Source of the DNA: Rubrobacter sp. | GTDB taxonomy: Bacteria > Actinomycetota > Rubrobacteria > Rubrobacterales > Rubrobacteraceae | Direction: 5' to 3' | Assembly: GCA_016781885.1 (NCBI GenBank) | Contig: JADDPM010000141.1 | Coordinates: 1-5,157 of the forward strand | Length of the DNA: 5,157 nucleotides | Shown here: one piece after another, positions 5,099 to 5,157 of the stretch | Position numbering within the stretch: position 1 is the stretch's first letter | How the letters are laid out: each line of letters opens with the position of its first letter | Program-made: the position numbers and the translations under genes | The notes under the pieces: model-generated | Databases searched by the model: none | What the model was told of the DNA's origin: nothing | The model's input: the letters and a program-made list of their open reading frames with translations, nothing else

Positions 5099-5104
5099 TA
5101 AACT
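5099..5104 (+). promoter_or_regulatory. Possible -10 box of the tRNA-Ser gene
   Basis: TAAACT matches four of six bases of TATAAT and lies 10 bases before the first tRNA base. No -35 consensus is seen. The site sits in the loop of a weak CCCCT/AGGGG pairing (5081-5085 with 5107-5111). Confidence 0.25.
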
Positions 5105-5114
5105 CAAGGGGCAC

Positions 5115-5157
5115 GGAGAGGTGTCCGAGTTGGCCGAAGGAGCGCGACTGGAAATCG
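5115..5157 (+). tRNA. tRNA-Ser, anticodon GGA, truncated by the window end
   Basis: The 5' half of a serine tRNA is visible. The acceptor strand is GGAGAGG (5115-5121) and the D-stem TCC/GGA encloses the loop GAGTTGGCCGAA. The anticodon stem CGCGA (5143-5147) precedes the loop CTGGAAA, whose anticodon GGA (5150-5152) reads the codons TCC and TCT. TCG at the end of the window starts the 3' side of the stem. The long variable arm, T-arm and 3' acceptor strand lie outside. The start sequence GGAGAGGTGTCCGAG is typical of bacterial tRNA-Ser. Confidence 0.93.

Noticed and set aside
5115..5157. tRNA-Ser as an integration site of a mobile element
   Set aside because: tRNA-Ser genes are common integration sites, but the 3' end is outside the window and no integrase is present here.

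Overview
The window is GC-rich bacterial DNA with strong GC preference at third codon positions, GTG and TTG starts, GAGG/AGGAG ribosome binding sites and lipobox-type secretion. It lacks obvious insertion sequences, CRISPR repeats or phage genes. The protein style suggests a deep-branching high-GC actinobacterium such as a Rubrobacter relative. That placement is an inference from overall resemblance, not from a marker gene.

Layout. Positions 67-1981 on the minus strand form a three-gene operon: an M24 metallopeptidase of the Xaa-Pro dipeptidase/aminopeptidase type, a small single-domain cupin, and a 125-residue protein with faint SseB-like features. Its presumed promoter lies in a divergent region (about 1982-2113) shared with a plus-strand gene for a small NifU C-terminal-domain Fe-S protein. 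That gene has a perfect TATAAT box seven bases before its likely ATG and a perfect 6-4-6 dyad over the -35 position, which suggests a regulated, leaderless transcript.

Positions 2541-3304 are the wreck of an ABC exporter. A drug-exporter-type (DrrA-like) ATPase with about ten frame changes runs to its Walker B region and then joins the 3' end of an ABC-2-type permease. The second half of the ATPase gene and the first part of the permease gene are missing.

Positions 3375-5077 on the plus strand are envelope-related: a small lipoprotein with one PASTA-like domain and a strongly charged tail, a six-transmembrane potassium channel with a TVGYGD filter and a two-part C-terminal coiled coil, and a glycine-rich membrane protein whose start lies 4 bases after the channel stop. 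The last two are almost certainly co-translated, so the glycine-rich protein is a candidate partner of the channel. The window ends inside a tRNA-Ser(GGA) gene.

The most interesting points are the channel/glycine-rich protein pair, the fused ABC exporter remnant, and the dyad with leaderless start of the NifU-like gene. No clearly new defence or mobile system is visible.
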